Assembly (NCBI GenBank): GCA_031553535.1
Contig: JAVBLM010000002.1
Span: 92,561-156,560, forward strand
Source of the DNA: JAIROC01 sp031553535
GTDB taxonomy: Bacteria > Bacteroidota > Bacteroidia > Bacteroidales > WCHB1-69
Length of the DNA stretch: 64,000 bases
Direction of reading: 5' to 3'
Position numbers and translations under genes: made by a program. Shown here piece by piece: positions 8,799-17,663 of the stretch (its first letter is position 1; every line of letters begins with the position of its first letter). The notes beneath the pieces were generated by a model. The model was given only the letters and a program-made list of their open reading frames with translations. It was not told the DNA's origin and did not search any database.

Positions 8799-9227
8799 GA
8801 ACTTGTCAAAAGTTGAGATAATCCCCGGCAAAAGAACGATTCTTTTTTAATTATTGTTATTTCCCGCTGTTTAATTTTCTATTATTGGCCATTTCCGGGA
8901 CGGGGAAGGATAAACGCAAACGCTGACAACCATTTCGGAAGCTGGGGACGTATGAATCCAACTGTCGGCAACGATTCCCAAGTTTGAAGACGAATGAATC
9001 CATTTGTCGGCAACCATTCTCAAGTCCGAAGACGTATGAATCCAATTGTCGGCAACCATCCCAGAAGCCGGGGACGTGTGAACGAAAACGCTGACAATAA
9101 TTCCCGAAATAGAAGATACTCGTCTAAAATTAAAGAAAGTAATTTCCTGATGAGAAAAAGTGTACCTGCATGTATTTGGCTGTCTTTTCCTTCTTCATTT
9201 CATGTGATATCAACTTTTGACAAGTAC
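8799..9227. mobile_element. MITE-like element with terminal inverted repeats and ATA target duplication
   Basis: The left end GAACTTGTCAAAAGTTGA (from 8799) pairs with the right end (to 9227), whose reverse complement reads GTACTTGTCAAAAGTTGA. The inner 19 bp match at 18 positions. Directly outside, ATA occurs on both sides (8796-8798 and 9228-9230), fitting a 3-bp target-site duplication. A 42-bp array fills the interior. No open frame for a transposase is present. A segment near the left end (about 8839-8890) recurs at 62983-63040. Related termini occur at 31873-32208. Confidence 0.65.
8891..9111. repeat. 42-bp tandem array, about 5 units plus edge (type B, diverged core)
   Basis: Units start near 8891, 8932, 8974, 9016, 9058 and 9100, i.e. 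42 bp apart with one 41-bp step. The most constant parts are GACGTATGAATCC and GTCGGCAACCATTC. The first unit opens with ATTTCCGGGACGGGGAA, recalling the palindromic core of the other arrays; inner units keep only the half AAGTCCGAAG. Membership in the same family is inferred from period, context and this half-core. Confidence 0.8.
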
Positions 9228-9240
9228 ATAAATTAATAAT

Positions 9241-9867
9241 TTACTGCGGATTATTCCATCTTTCAATTAAATCCACTAATGCAGGGTATGTTTTTTGAAG
9301 TATTATATCAATATCTTCTAATGGAATCCATTCTACCTTAAGAATTGATTCTTCTACTTGAGGCGTAGGCTTTTTATTACTTGCCGTATGCATTCCATAC
9401 CAATGTGTTTCTTTCAACACAAAGTGATTATTGTAAGGAAATATATGGTATGTATATTTTAAGTCTTTAGTTATAGAGAGTTCATCAATACCTGTTTCTT
9501 CAATAACTTCTCGTATTGCTGCTTCTTTATCTGTCTCGCCTGCCTCTACATGCCCTTTGGGGAAATCCCAATGGTTAAATCGATAAATACTTAATATCGC
9601 ATTGTTTTTGATTATTAGCCCTCCGGCAGCTCTTTGGAAAAGAAATCTCTTTTTTATATCTTCCAGAATGGTATTTTCTTCTTCCGGATTTTTATACAGT
9701 ATGCAGACAGATTCTTGATCATAAAGAAAACGATTAATTATTTGATCCCAATCCAATGAAATATCATAAAGAAAACAATTTTTATCTTCTTTAGTCGTTT
9801 GATTATAATGTTCAAATCTTGTTATTGACAGAACAGTTTGATTGTAAAAAAGTTTGTAACTTTGCAT
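9241..9867 (-). CDS. Nudix hydrolase
   Basis: 208-residue protein with a complete Nudix box, GHVEAGETDKEAAIREV then IEETGI (near residues 125-147), which binds Mg2+ and cleaves nucleoside-diphosphate-linked compounds. About 75 residues precede the Nudix fold and resemble no family I can name. The substrate is unknown. It is divergent from pyrE with only 23 nt between the start codons, so the pyrE promoter must lie inside the 5' end of this coding region. The 3' end abuts the MITE-like element. Confidence 0.9.
   Translation of the reverse strand: MQSYKLFYNQTVLSITRFEHYNQTTKEDKNCFLYDISLDWDQIINRFLYDQESVCILYKNPEEENTILEDIKKRFLFQRAAGGLIIKNNAILSIYRFNHWDFPKGHVEAGETDKEAAIREVIEETGIDELSITKDLKYTYHIFPYNNHFVLKETHWYGMHTASNKKPTPQVEESILKVEWIPLEDIDIILQKTYPALVDLIERWNNPQ
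9837..9864 (+). promoter_or_regulatory. Candidate pyrE promoter inside the Nudix 5' end
   Basis: TTTG at 9837-9840 and TAACTTTG at 9857-9864 resemble the -33/-7 pair with a short 16-bp spacer. Predicted start of transcription is about 20 nt before the pyrE ATG. The whole signal sits in the first codons of the divergent gene. Confidence 0.45.
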
Positions 9868-9890
9868 TCGGAAATTTTAAAACATAACGA

Positions 9891-10529
9891 ATGGATTTAT
9901 CTAAAAATTGTGCGAAGTATTTATTGGAAATCAAAGCAATAAAATTAAATCCCACACAGCCTTTTACATGGGCATCAGGGTTGAAGTCACCTATCTATTG
10001 TGATAATCGTAAAACACTTTCTTATCCTCAGGTAAGAACATTTATTCGGGATGGATTGGTAGAGATGATAAAAAAAAGATATCCGGAAGTGGAAGTTATT
10101 GCAGGAGTTGCCACAGGAGCAATCGCACAAGGGGCATTGGTCGCCGAAGCTTTGGACTTACCTTTTGTCTATGTTCGCAGTGAAGAAAAAAAACATGGAT
10201 TGACCAACATAGTAGAAGGAGTTGTGGAACCGGGGCAAAAAGTAGTAGTAGTTGAAGATTTGGTTTCCACCGGACAAAGTAGCTTAAAAGCAGCCAATGC
10301 TTTAAGAGATATGGGTTGTGATGTATTAGGAATGGTTGCTATTTTTACTTATAATTTGCCGGTAGCAACGCAGCGGTTTGAGGAATCAAATCTTTCCTTA
10401 CATACATTGACCAGTTACCCTGTGTTAGTAGAAGAAGCTGCGGCTGAGGGATATATAAAAGCAGATGAAATAGAAACGTTGAGTCGATGGAGTAGAGATC
10501 CTGCGGCATGGGCGGAACAATATAAATAA
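9891..10529 (+). CDS. pyrE: Orotate phosphoribosyltransferase
   Basis: Fifth step of pyrimidine synthesis: orotate plus PRPP gives OMP. The protein has 212 residues, the family norm. The PRPP loop VVVVEDLVSTGQSS is near residues 117-130 and the orotate-contacting segment FTWASGLKSPIYCDNR near residues 22-37 is intact; SEEKKHGLT contains the catalytic loop lysines. The SRPBCC gene begins 1 nt after the stop codon, indicating one operon. A promoter-like element precedes it inside the Nudix gene. Confidence 0.97.
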   Translation: MDLSKNCAKYLLEIKAIKLNPTQPFTWASGLKSPIYCDNRKTLSYPQVRTFIRDGLVEMIKKRYPEVEVIAGVATGAIAQGALVAEALDLPFVYVRSEEKKHGLTNIVEGVVEPGQKVVVVEDLVSTGQSSLKAANALRDMGCDVLGMVAIFTYNLPVATQRFEESNLSLHTLTSYPVLVEEAAAEGYIKADEIETLSRWSRDPAAWAEQYK

Positions 10530-10530
10530 G

Positions 10531-10950
10531 ATGGAGTTAATAAGTAAAAAAGTAGCGATACAAGCGTTTGACAGGACAATATTCAATATGTTGATTGATT
10601 GTAATAATATTGAAAAATATATTCCTGGTGATAAAATACAAAATTGGCATTCTACCGAAGATAGTTGTTCTTTCTCTGTTGAAGGAGCCGGAAAAATAGA
10701 AATGAAGGCGCAAGAAAAAAATCCGTATTCTTCGGTTTCCTATTCAATAGGAAATGAGTTAACTAAAGCTGCATTAATAACTTTTTCAATTAGTAAGATA
10801 GGAGGAAAAGAAAATGTTTGTGAACTGGAAGCAAAGGCAGATTTGGATGTGCCTTTTTTTATGGCTCAGATGATAAAATCTTCTTTACAGCGTTTTATTG
10901 ATATGTTGGTTGACTATATTAAAGTAGCAGCAGAGAAAAATAACAATTAA
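10531..10950 (+). CDS. SRPBCC (START-like) family protein
   Basis: 139 residues with the helix-grip layout seen in SRPBCC proteins: an N-terminal strand (LISKKVAIQAF), a helix with DCNNIEKYIPGDKI, an antiparallel sheet in the middle, and a long C-terminal helix (QMIKSSLQRFIDMLVDYIKV). Such proteins bind a hydrophobic ligand or act as small chaperones; the ligand is unknown. Tight coupling to pyrE (1-nt gap) is also common in related Bacteroidales genomes as I recall, but offers no proven link to pyrimidine synthesis. Confidence 0.75.
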   Translation: MELISKKVAIQAFDRTIFNMLIDCNNIEKYIPGDKIQNWHSTEDSCSFSVEGAGKIEMKAQEKNPYSSVSYSIGNELTKAALITFSISKIGGKENVCELEAKADLDVPFFMAQMIKSSLQRFIDMLVDYIKVAAEKNNN

Positions 10951-10968
10951 ATAAAATAACACATAGTT

Positions 10969-13716
10969 TTGAAGAAGCTGAAAAAACAGGGTTTGTATGC
11001 TTTATTAACTATTGTTTTATTATTGATAAGTTTTTTACTTATCCCTTATTTAATCTCACCGATATATAATTTTTCCAAGCCGGAATTATTTTCAGGGCAA
11101 AGGTATTATAATCCATATCAACAAATGGATAGTTCATGGAAGGTGTGTAATTTTCATGCACATAGCCGGAGTTGGGGGGGAGTTACCGACGGAAAGAATA
11201 CCAATATAGATACCATCTTCGAAGTTTATGAGAAGATGGGTTATTCACACATCGGAATTTCTAATTATCAGAAGATAAGTCATATTGAAAAAGAAAATAT
11301 TCTGTCTATTCCTGTTTATGAACATGGATTTAATATTAAAAAGAGACATCATTTGCCTTTGGGAACGGATAATGTTTCCTGGCTGGATTTTTTCTTTTTT
11401 CAGACATTGAGTCATAAACAATTTGTATTAAATAAATTAAGACCTACTTCCGATTTCCTGGCAATCAATCATCCGAAATTTTCTAATGGTTTTGAAGAAT
11501 CCGATTTTTCGTATCTCTCTAATTATGATGCTATAGAAGTATTAAATCATTACCGGACTTCTATCCCTCATTGGGACAGTGCACTCTCTTCGGGATATTA
11601 TGCAGTGTTGCTGGCCAATGATGACATGCACAAATTAGATAAAATGGATGAAGTCGGAGTGAACTTTACCGTAGTAAATACAGATTCTCTTTCCCGGTAT
11701 GATATCATACAAGCATTAAAAGCAGGACGGCACTATGGAGTAAAGATTCATCTTAAACCGGATGAAAGTTATCAGGTCAAGGCAAAACGAATCGCTAATT
11801 TGATTCATCCGGATTTTATGGAAATGAAAGGTGATACTCTTTTGGTTCGATTGGATACGGTGGCTTCGGTTATCCGGTTTATAGGGCAGGGAGGGCAGTT
11901 GAAAGATTCGGTATTATCTGCAAAAAACACATATTATATTTTTCAACAGACGGATACCTATATACGGATTGAAATAGAGGATGTGGATAGTAACCTGTAT
12001 TTGTTTAATCCGGTTGTGCGAACAGATGATCAATACGTAGTAAATCCATACCGGGCAGAGGTAGATTGGGGTAAAACAAATTTTAAGCGGATCTTTATGT
12101 TAACTATTATAGTGTTGTCTATTTTCGGAGTTTATTGGAGAAAACGAAAAATTTATAACGAAAGATTCAAGCTTTTTTTCCAACGGCCATACAGGTTAAA
12201 GTTATTAATCCTTATAATCTTATCAACGATCGTAAGAATATTTATTGCATCGGATTTGGAATTGACCAACGATGAAGTATATTATCGGTTGTATGCTTTA
12301 TATCCTGATTTTAGTCATTTTGATCACCCTCCTATGGTTGGATGGTTAATACAATTAACAACGTTAAATTTATTGTTCGATTCGGAGTTTTTTATCCGGT
12401 TGGGGGCGATTATATTAGGGAGTATTAATGTTATTTTAGCGTTTAAAATAGGAGAGAAAATCCATAGCGATCAGGCTGGATTTGTAGCCGCTTTCCTTTT
12501 TTGTATTTCTCCATATGTATTCTTAATATCAGGGATTTTTATCTTGCCAGATACTCCTCTGATGTTTTTTTGGATGCTGGTATTATGGATGGCTGTTCAT
12601 ATCTTCGAAGGAGAAATCACAAATAAGAAAGCTAACCGCTTATTAGGGTTGGGATTATTAGTCGGATTAGCCGTTTTATCGAAATATACGGCAATTTTCC
12701 TATGGATTGGGATAGGGTTGTATATTCTATTGTATGGCAGAAGTTGGTTTCGCAAATGGCAATTATATGCAGCTATACTCATAACACTGTGCTGCTTATT
12801 TCCTGTATTGTATTGGAATATGAATAACGACTTTATCAGTTTTGCATTTCAAGGAGAGCGGGTAAGTCTTTTCTCAGGAATTTGTTTTCCTTGTTTTCTT
12901 CAAGAAGTACTGGGAGAATTTCTTTACAATAATCCTTTTATCTTTGTAATGATTTACGTTGTGTTTTTTAGCTTTTGTTTTCAGAAAAATAGAACTTTTT
13001 TTTCAGCATATAACAGGTTGTTCTATTGTGTTGGATTTCCGATTGTTTTATTGTTTTTAGTTTTTTCTTTATTCCGGAACCTTTTGCCTCATTGGAATGC
13101 TCCCGGCTATACCACATTGATTTTCCCTATAGCAATTTATATTACAGAGAAGCTGAAACAAGACAAAAAAGGGTTATGGATACAAACAAAGGTATGGGCT
13201 GGGGTTTTGGCTTTTGTTGCTATTTTATTTCTATTGCACTTACGTTACAGTCTTTTTGAATTCAAAAAGTATGGCATACAGGATTTTACTATAGAATTAT
13301 CTACATGGAGAAAAACAGGAGACGTCTTTAAAGAGTTCTCGCAAAACGCTGAGAAGAAGGGAGAGATACATCCCAATGCTCCTATTATTGCATCGAGGTG
13401 GTTTCCTGCTGCCAATTTGGATATGTATGTAGCCAAACCGACAAATAGAAAACTACTGGCTATCGGGAATATGGAAAGGATTCATAAATATGCATGGATC
13501 AATGCTTCTCGAGGAGGTTTTTATCTTGGTATGGATGCCTGGTTTATAACGGATGATTATGATTTTAATGATCCCGGTAAAATTGCCGTTTATTTTGAAA
13601 AAATATCCCCTCCTGATACATTGCAGATTATTCGCAATAATGAAGTATGTAAAAATGTATATGTTTATCAATTGAAAAATATGCAGAAACTACCGGATCC
13701 TTTGATTCGGGAGTGA
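10969..13716 (+). CDS. PHP-domain / ArnT-PMT-type glycosyltransferase fusion, TTG start
   Basis: 915-residue membrane protein made of two parts. After a signal-anchor (residues about 9-30), residues 55-270 form a PHP-like metal hydrolase domain (NFHAHSRSWGG, AINHP, LLANDDMHK carry candidate His/Asp ligands). After a membrane segment near 365-385, residues about 400-790 form a multi-span GT39/PMT-like glycosyltransferase with LTNDEVYYRLY and DHPPMVGWL, the acidic loop and HPP motif of ArnT/PMT enzymes, which use polyprenyl-phosphate sugars. No ATG fits: an in-frame TAA is at 10957, so TTG at 10969 is chosen. It converges on tsaD with 6 nt between stop codons. The donor, acceptor and PHP substrate are unknown. 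Confidence 0.8.
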   Translation: MKKLKKQGLYALLTIVLLLISFLLIPYLISPIYNFSKPELFSGQRYYNPYQQMDSSWKVCNFHAHSRSWGGVTDGKNTNIDTIFEVYEKMGYSHIGISNYQKISHIEKENILSIPVYEHGFNIKKRHHLPLGTDNVSWLDFFFFQTLSHKQFVLNKLRPTSDFLAINHPKFSNGFEESDFSYLSNYDAIEVLNHYRTSIPHWDSALSSGYYAVLLANDDMHKLDKMDEVGVNFTVVNTDSLSRYDIIQALKAGRHYGVKIHLKPDESYQVKAKRIANLIHPDFMEMKGDTLLVRLDTVASVIRFIGQGGQLKDSVLSAKNTYYIFQQTDTYIRIEIEDVDSNLYLFNPVVRTDDQYVVNPYRAEVDWGKTNFKRIFMLTIIVLSIFGVYWRKRKIYNERFKLFFQRPYRLKLLILIILSTIVRIFIASDLELTNDEVYYRLYALYPDFSHFDHPPMVGWLIQLTTLNLLFDSEFFIRLGAIILGSINVILAFKIGEKIHSDQAGFVAAFLFCISPYVFLISGIFILPDTPLMFFWMLVLWMAVHIFEGEITNKKANRLLGLGLLVGLAVLSKYTAIFLWIGIGLYILLYGRSWFRKWQLYAAILITLCCLFPVLYWNMNNDFISFAFQGERVSLFSGICFPCFLQEVLGEFLYNNPFIFVMIYVVFFSFCFQKNRTFFSAYNRLFYCVGFPIVLLFLVFSLFRNLLPHWNAPGYTTLIFPIAIYITEKLKQDKKGLWIQTKVWAGVLAFVAILFLLHLRYSLFEFKKYGIQDFTIELSTWRKTGDVFKEFSQNAEKKGEIHPNAPIIASRWFPAANLDMYVAKPTNRKLLAIGNMERIHKYAWINASRGGFYLGMDAWFITDDYDFNDPGKIAVYFEKISPPDTLQIIRNNEVCKNVYVYQLKNMQKLPDPLIRE

Positions 13717-13722
13717 ATTTTA

Positions 13723-14733
13723 TTATCTGTTTTGACGAGTGTAGGGTTTTGATGAAATATCACTAAATTGATTGCGAATATATTTCAAGTATCCTACAAT
13801 GCCGATCATAGCGGCATTATCCGTACTGAACTGTAAAGATGGGATATGTATTGTCCAATTGTATTGATGAGCCAGTTGTGTTAATTCTTTTTGCAATCCG
13901 GAATTAGCAGAAACTCCTCCGGCAATCGCAATTTCGTTAATTTTTAAATCATTCGATGCTTTTATTAACTTTTTCATCAATGAATTGATAATGGATTTTT
14001 GAATAGAAGCACAAAGATCGTTCTTGTTTTCTTCAATAAAATTAGGGTTCTCTTTAAGCTGATCCCGTAGAAAATATAAAAATGATGTTTTCAATCCACT
14101 GAAACTGTAATCATAATTAGCGATGTTGGCTTGACTAAACGTAAATGCATCAGGATTTCCTTCTTTTGCTAATTTATCAACAATGGGGCCTCCCGGATAA
14201 GGAAATCCCAGTATTTTAGCAACTTTATCGAAAGCTTCTCCTGCCGCATCATCAATAGTGTTTCCGATAATTTGCATATCGAAATAATCATTTACTTTGA
14301 TTATCTGTGTATGCCCACCCGAAACACATAAGCATAAAAAAGGAAATTTGGGAGAGGGAGTTTCCTTTTGAATAAAATGAGATAAAATATGCCCTTGTAA
14401 GTGGTCTACTTCTATAAGAGGGATATCCAGGGCATAAGCGAAAGCTTTTGCAAAAGAAACACCAACAAGTAGAGATCCTAATAAACCCGGACCGCGGGTA
14501 AAAGCGAGTGCGGATAATTGCCTTTTATCTATTCCTGCTTGTTTTAATGCGGCATGTACAACGGGAATTATATTTTGTTGATGGGCTCTTGACGCTAACT
14601 CCGGAACAACCCCGCCATATTGTGCATGAATTTCCTGATTGGCAATTATATTAGATAATAAACAATTGTCTTTTAATATTGCTGCTGAAGTATCATCACA
14701 GGAAGATTCTATTGCTAAAATATATATGCTCAT
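13723..14733 (-). CDS. tsaD: tRNA N6-adenosine threonylcarbamoyltransferase
   Basis: Forms t6A37 in ANN-decoding tRNAs, with TsaB and TsaE. The ASKHA-fold protein starts with ILAIESSCDDTS, followed by GGVVPELASRAH and the metal motif HLQGH, then CVSGGHTQ and, late, GGVSANSGL. The start at 14733 (MSIYILAIESS) is preferred over 14751 because a TAnnTTTG-like box (minus strand, 14748-14741) lies between them and because family members begin just before the ESSCDD strand. Length is then 336 residues, the usual size. Confidence 0.95.
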   Translation of the reverse strand: MSIYILAIESSCDDTSAAILKDNCLLSNIIANQEIHAQYGGVVPELASRAHQQNIIPVVHAALKQAGIDKRQLSALAFTRGPGLLGSLLVGVSFAKAFAYALDIPLIEVDHLQGHILSHFIQKETPSPKFPFLCLCVSGGHTQIIKVNDYFDMQIIGNTIDDAAGEAFDKVAKILGFPYPGGPIVDKLAKEGNPDAFTFSQANIANYDYSFSGLKTSFLYFLRDQLKENPNFIEENKNDLCASIQKSIINSLMKKLIKASNDLKINEIAIAGGVSANSGLQKELTQLAHQYNWTIHIPSLQFSTDNAAMIGIVGYLKYIRNQFSDISSKPYTRQNR

Positions 14734-14803
14734 ACTTTTACAAAAGTACAAATTTTATTGTCTTGTTTTTCCGGGTAGACTTCTTTTTAGCAAAAAGGAA
14801 CTT

Positions 14804-15146
14804 TAACTCTTTGTTTGAAGGTTTCCGGACTTCCGGAAAGGTATATTCACCATTGTTTGGAGTCTTCCGAATTTCCGGAAAGGTATATTCATTCTCGTTT
14901 GAGGGTTTCCGAATCTTCGGAAAGATATATTCACTCTTGTTTGAAGGTGTCCGAGCTTCCGGAAAGATACATTCACTCTTGTTTGAAGGTTTCCGGACTT
15001 CCGGAAAGGTATATTCATTCTCGTTTGAGGGTTTCCGAATCTTCGGAAAGGTATATTCATTCTCGTTTTAGGGTTTCCGAACATTCGGAAAGATATATTC
15101 ACTCTTATTTGAAGGTTTCCGGAAGTCCGGAAAGGTTCATGCAAAT
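14804..15146. repeat. 42-bp tandem palindromic array, 8 units (type C)
   Basis: Cores begin at 14822, 14864, 14906, 14948, 14990, 15032, 15074 and 15116, exactly 42 bp apart without a slip. The best core, TTTCCGGACTTCCGGAAA, is an inverted repeat with 8-bp arms and 2-nt centre. Between cores lies GGTATATTCACTCTTGTTTG then AAGG, with small variants. The last unit ends in GGTTCATGCAA, matching the end of the array at 41443. It lies in the divergent gap between tsaD and the lipoprotein gene. Reading frames on both strands here are artefacts. Confidence 0.92.
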
Positions 15147-15565
15147 CTTGCAGGCAGAATAATATTGATTAGTGTTAATGTTTAATAGAAGTTATCCAAG
15201 TTACAGGAAGTTACGGAAGTTATAATTCACGGGTATAATTCCTTGCAATTCGAACGATGGTTGTTTGCCTATTCTTTATTATTTTGCTTTCTGAAAATAG
15301 GATAGATAGGGGACAAAATTCTACAATAAAAGTACAATTAATTTTTTAAAACATGGAAATTTATATTTATGGAAGAAAGATCGCAAACGATTTGTGTGAA
15401 GAATAAATAATAGAGGATAAAAAGAAGGAAAATAACTATTATTTATTTTAAATAAGTTATTTTTTTAAAACATGGTCTCATTTTTGTGAATATTTCGTCC
15501 TGTGAGATAATTAATTTTTTCGAACAATTCCTTGGAAAGAATTTATGTATCTGAAATGTTAGTTC
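15147..15565. other. AT-rich intergenic stretch
   Basis: No gene seen. Contains a GAAGTTATCCAAGTTACAGG motif with GGAAGTTACGGAAGTTAT near 15187-15222 (dispersed family) and AT-rich sequence leading to the promoter of the next gene. Confidence 0.6.
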
Positions 15566-15570
15566 ATGTT

Positions 15571-15578
15571 TATTTTTG
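15571..15578 (+). promoter_or_regulatory. -7 box before the lipoprotein flavin reductase
   Basis: TATTTTTG matches TAnnTTTG. It lies downstream of the most upstream possible ATG (15566), arguing that the real start is 15602 or, better, 15623. Confidence 0.45.
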
Positions 15579-15622
15579 TAGATGAACTAAAGAGTATAAT
15601 TATGTATCAAAATTTTGCACGT

Positions 15623-16279
15623 ATGAATTATTTTAAATTTTTATTGTTATTTGCCGTATGTTTTATTGGATGCAGTAGCAGCAACCAAAACGAAGAAAAA
15701 GAAGTAGAAGCCACCGAAATTGTAAGAAGTGATGAATTTAGAAAAATCGATCCCAGAGAAATTCCTGGAAACCCTATTGAATTAATAGGAGAAGAATGGA
15801 TGCTTTTGACGGCAGGCAATAAAGAATCATATAATACGATGACAGTCGGTTGGGGAACGTTGGGAGATATCTGGGGAAATCCGGTCATAACCTGCTATGT
15901 TCGCCCTGATCGTTATACATTTAATTTTATAGAAAAAAGTGAATATTATACATTATGCTTTTTTGATCGTAATTATAGATCAAAATTGAGATATTGTGGT
16001 GCTACCTCCGGAAGAGATCTTAAAGGGAAAAATAAAGCCGAGGAGGCTGGCCTTACTCCTATGTATACAGAAAACGGATCTATTTATTTTAAAGAGGCAT
16101 ATCTGGTACTGGAATGTAAAAAACTGTACTCCGATCAGTTTAAAGCGGAGAATTTTGCTGCGGAAGTTGTTATGATAGGTAAAGAAGGTGCTGGGGGGCC
16201 TGCACAATCGGTATATAATGAAATGTCTGAATATCATAAATTCTATATTGGAGGGATTGTAAATTGTTGGATGAGATAG
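15623..16279 (+). CDS. Exported flavin reductase-like lipoprotein
   Basis: Predicted lipoprotein: MNYFKFLLLFAVCFIGCSSS gives a charged start, hydrophobic run and lipobox FIG-C. The mature part, about 200 residues, is a flavin-reductase-like split barrel (EWMLLTAGN, YNTMTVGWGTLGDIWG, the YVRPDRYT segment, YTLCFFD). Domains of this type bind FMN and usually work in the cytoplasm, so the export signal is notable. The start at 15623 follows a TAnnTTTG box and removes a non-signal-like extension. The next gene, 13 nt downstream, encodes a membrane FMN/Fe-S protein, so the pair probably moves electrons across or along the membrane; substrate unknown. Confidence 0.82.
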   Translation: MNYFKFLLLFAVCFIGCSSSNQNEEKEVEATEIVRSDEFRKIDPREIPGNPIELIGEEWMLLTAGNKESYNTMTVGWGTLGDIWGNPVITCYVRPDRYTFNFIEKSEYYTLCFFDRNYRSKLRYCGATSGRDLKGKNKAEEAGLTPMYTENGSIYFKEAYLVLECKKLYSDQFKAENFAAEVVMIGKEGAGGPAQSVYNEMSEYHKFYIGGIVNCWMR

Positions 16280-16292
16280 AAGATATGAAGGT

Positions 16293-17462
16293 ATGGATTT
16301 TTGGAGGATTGTAAGATATAGTTTAAACCTTACTATTATTTTAGGGCTTATAATTATAATAGCCCTACAGGGGCGTATATATTCAGCAGTTGAAAATAAT
16401 ACTGTTAGTGAATCTTCTTTTGCAATACTCAATGATGACATATATAATTTCTTCCCCCAGGCCGCATCGCTGAATATTGTTGATAGCACATGGGTTGAAG
16501 TGTATGATAAAGAACATGAAAAAATAGGGTATGTGGTTTATTCGGCCCCGTATTCGAATGATATTTATGGATTTGGAGGAAATACCCCATTGATTATAGC
16601 ATTAAATGAAAAACAAAAAATTATCGGCACAAAATTACTGGTGAATCACGAGACGTCCAGCTATATTGAATATGTTTCGAGTAAGGGATTGTTTGATAGT
16701 TGGAATGGTTTGACGATAGAAGATGCGATGGAAAAGCAAGTTGATGCAATATCCGGAGCTACACGTACATCTGAATCCGTTGTAAAATCATTTAACAAGC
16801 GGATGAGTATTTTGAATAATACAACCTATTGCTATCATTATGGGGTTGGGCCCATAGTAAAGAGGATTTGTGCATTATTGGTAATTATTATCGCTCTCTT
16901 TTGTTTTTTTAATCCCAAAGCAGCGAAGCCATACCGGTTGTATTTTTTAGGATTATCGGTAATAGTATTGGGTGTTTGGCAAGGAGTTTTTCTGTCTACG
17001 GCTAAAATACATGCGAGTCTGGTCAATAGCATTCCTTTTTTTGCACAATGTACGTTTTTTATTATTCTTATTTTATCTATTTGTTTGCCATTATTTACCA
17101 ATAAACAATTTTATTGTATGTGGCTTTGTCCCTTTGGAGCATTACAGGAATTGATTGGTAAATCGAATAAGCGTAAGATTACTATTTCACGAGTGACATT
17201 AAAAGTGTTACTTTCCATGCGAAAATTTATTTTATTATTTATTATATTTTTACTGGTGATTGGAATGATGCCGGATCTTTCCAATATAGAACCGTTTTCG
17301 GTATTCACGTTTCGGTCTGCATCTAATTTTGTACTTATTTTAGCCGGATTATTTTTATTATTGTCTGCATTTATATCACGGCCATGGTGTCGTTTTTTCT
17401 GCCCTACAGGTCAATTATTAGATATGTTTAAGGCAATTTCATACAAAAATATTCGGCCGTAG
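16293..17462 (+). CDS. Membrane FMN-binding, 4Fe-4S-type electron-transfer protein (NosR/RnfG-like)
   Basis: 389 residues. A membrane anchor (about 7-24) precedes a periplasmic FMN-binding domain ending in DAISGATRTSES, the SGATxT motif where ApbE-type enzymes attach FMN covalently to Thr. Five or so further membrane segments follow (from about 187 on). Two cytoplasmic cysteine motifs, C275-MWL-C279-P and C366-RFF-C370-P, resemble the NosR/NapH polyferredoxin motifs, although a full CxxCxxxCP ferredoxin domain is absent. Likely passes electrons between the membrane and exported flavoproteins such as its upstream partner. The last 90 bp are duplicated at 22840-22929. Confidence 0.8.
   Translation: MDFWRIVRYSLNLTIILGLIIIIALQGRIYSAVENNTVSESSFAILNDDIYNFFPQAASLNIVDSTWVEVYDKEHEKIGYVVYSAPYSNDIYGFGGNTPLIIALNEKQKIIGTKLLVNHETSSYIEYVSSKGLFDSWNGLTIEDAMEKQVDAISGATRTSESVVKSFNKRMSILNNTTYCYHYGVGPIVKRICALLVIIIALFCFFNPKAAKPYRLYFLGLSVIVLGVWQGVFLSTAKIHASLVNSIPFFAQCTFFIILILSICLPLFTNKQFYCMWLCPFGALQELIGKSNKRKITISRVTLKVLLSMRKFILLFIIFLLVIGMMPDLSNIEPFSVFTFRSASNFVLILAGLFLLLSAFISRPWCRFFCPTGQLLDMFKAISYKNIRP
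17366..17455 (+). repeat. 90-bp direct repeat, left copy
   Basis: Matches 22840-22929 at 89 of 90 positions (one A/C difference). This copy is the intact 3' end of the membrane FMN/Fe-S gene, covering ISRPWCRFFCPTG to the end. The two copies bound a block of secreted-protein genes. Confidence 0.93.
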
Positions 17463-17663
17463 TTAATGGACAGACATATTTTTTAGCAATCTAGCCCCAT
17501 TGTTTGCTTTATTAATGTTTTTTTTATTGCTATTTTTTGCCTTCTTGTTTTTGCCTTAATTTTTTTATATACATTTGCATGTCTTTCCATAGAAGAAGAA
17601 GGATTTTGAAAAGCAGGGAGAAAGAAAGACTTCATTCAATTTTTTAACTAAAACAATTGACCT

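Noticed and set aside
14804..15146. CRISPR array
   Set aside because: Both the palindromic core and the segments between are repeated with a fixed 42-bp period; there are no unique spacers and no cas genes. The same holds for the other arrays.
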